From Bacilli bacterium (GTDB lineage Bacteria; Bacillota_I; Bacilli_A; RF39; UBA660): 6,969 nucleotides of DNA. Position numbers and translations under genes: made by a program. Positions within the stretch are counted from its first letter, which is position 1. Every line of letters starts with the position of its first letter. A model generated the notes under the pieces. The model was given only the letters and a program-made list of their open reading frames with translations, was not told the DNA's origin and ran no database searches. Of this stretch, positions 6,295 to 6,969 are shown one piece after another. The stretch lies in assembly GCA_024698845.1 (NCBI GenBank), contig JAILQR010000061.1, forward strand, positions 1-6,969, read 5' to 3'.

Positions 6295-6969
6295 ATGAAA
6301 GTAATTTTTAAAATTGCCCCGCTTGATTTAACTGTTGATGTTATTAAAGATTTTTATTATCAAGAAGAACCTACAGTTCATGAATCTAAAAAATATTTAT
6401 ATGAATATTATCATGAATTATATGAAGTAGATAAACTTAATAGTAAAGAAGAAAAGGATAATATGATCTATGATATTGTTAAAAAAGAATATGATAGATT
6501 ATATAAAGATATAGAAAATCAAGTTGCTCATTTTAGCAAGCTTTGGAGTTCATATAATGATAACTTTATAAGTGCACTTAGTTCATATTTGAATACATCA
6601 TGGCATCAAAACAAAGATGAAATTATCGGGTATGTAAGTACTGTTCCAATATTTCCAAGATTTGTAGAAGATTTGTCTTTTATGGTTCACCCAAACATAT
6701 CTGATGAAAAATTAATAGAAACTACAGCTCACGAATCAACTCATTTTCTTTGGTTTAAAAAAATTAGTGAATTAAATAAAAAACCATATAATGAATATAC
6801 TAGTGAAGAATGGGAATTTAGTGAAATGGTAGTTGATCCAATACTTAATTCAAAAGAGTTAAATGCTGTTCTTCATATAAATGAAAAAGCTTATCCATAT
6901 TTCTATGAACAAGAATTTAATGGTGAAAAAATAATGGATCACTTAAAAAATATCTTTAATGAAGATATA
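6295..6969 (+). CDS. Putative HExxH zinc metalloprotease, 3' end outside the window
   Basis: The first 225 codons are present and the frame is open to the window edge. There is no signal peptide or membrane helix, so the protein is probably cytoplasmic. Residues about 28-80 are Glu/Lys/Tyr-rich and likely helical. The key feature is TTAHESTHFLWF: H146-E147-S-T-H150 fits the HExxH zinc site, with E147 as the expected catalytic base. E177 (in WEFSEMVVDPIL, 173-184) lies 27 residues after H150 and is a reasonable third zinc ligand in the gluzincin manner, although E174 is also possible. The specific family is not recognised; the arrangement recalls predicted Zn-dependent proteases found as hypothetical proteins in Bacillota. 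It is transcribed divergently from the membrane-protein operon, with back-to-back promoters in the 120-base gap. The substrate is unknown. Confidence 0.87.
   Translation, partial: MKVIFKIAPLDLTVDVIKDFYYQEEPTVHESKKYLYEYYHELYEVDKLNSKEEKDNMIYDIVKKEYDRLYKDIENQVAHFSKLWSSYNDNFISALSSYLNTSWHQNKDEIIGYVSTVPIFPRFVEDLSFMVHPNISDEKLIETTAHESTHFLWFKKISELNKKPYNEYTSEEWEFSEMVVDPILNSKELNAVLHINEKAYPYFYEQEFNGEKIMDHLKNIFNEDI

Noticed and set aside
6291..6311. ATG at 6291 as the start of the plus-strand gene
   Set aside because: Its frame reaches TAA after six codons and the Shine-Dalgarno is only 3 bases away. The ATG at 6295 fits both spacing and frame.
1..6969. CRISPR arrays, tRNA or rRNA genes, insertion sequences, attachment sites
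   Set aside because: No regularly spaced repeats, no cloverleaf or conserved rRNA stretches, no transposase or integrase frames and no terminal inverted repeats were seen on either strand.

Overview
The window is strongly AT-rich DNA from a low-GC Bacillota-type genome. Three things point to a Bacilli-like, possibly uncultured gut or Mollicutes-related lineage: purine-rich Shine-Dalgarno (SD) sequences before every gene, sigma-A-like promoters with TATAAT boxes, and a canonical T-box leader. All 20-odd tryptophans of ValS lie in an open frame read with TGG, and one gene ends in TGA, so TGA is a stop here and not Trp. The exact taxon cannot be fixed from the sequence.

Layout, right to left on the minus strand: (1) a two-gene operon (6174-3124) encoding a 726-residue single-pass membrane protein with a duplicated, beta-rich extracellular module, and a 281-residue exported or anchored protein carrying a third copy of that module; (2) a promoter whose -35 box lies inside the last codons of that operon; (3) a tRNA-Val-responsive T-box leader (about 3099-2866) with an intrinsic terminator; (4) dut (dUTPase), then (5) valS (valyl-tRNA synthetase), 15 bases apart, both downstream of the T-box; (6) 32 bases at the left edge that may hold the start of another gene. 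On the plus strand, diverging from the membrane-protein operon, is the 5' part of a gene for a putative HExxH zinc metalloprotease (6295 to the window end).

The T-box should sense uncharged tRNA-Val. The specifier GTA sits opposite an AGTA/GAA loop, and the antiterminator TGGT matches a tRNA with discriminator base A. When valine is short, transcription should continue into dut and valS together. Placing dUTPase first in a valine-controlled operon is unusual. ValS carries its catalytic, editing and anticodon-binding regions but ends without the usual C-terminal coiled coil.

The least explained part is the pair of surface proteins. They contain three diverged copies of a module of roughly 225-290 residues with WG-repeat-like (YG) strands, a conserved YND signature and a Cys pair with variable spacing. 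No function can be assigned.
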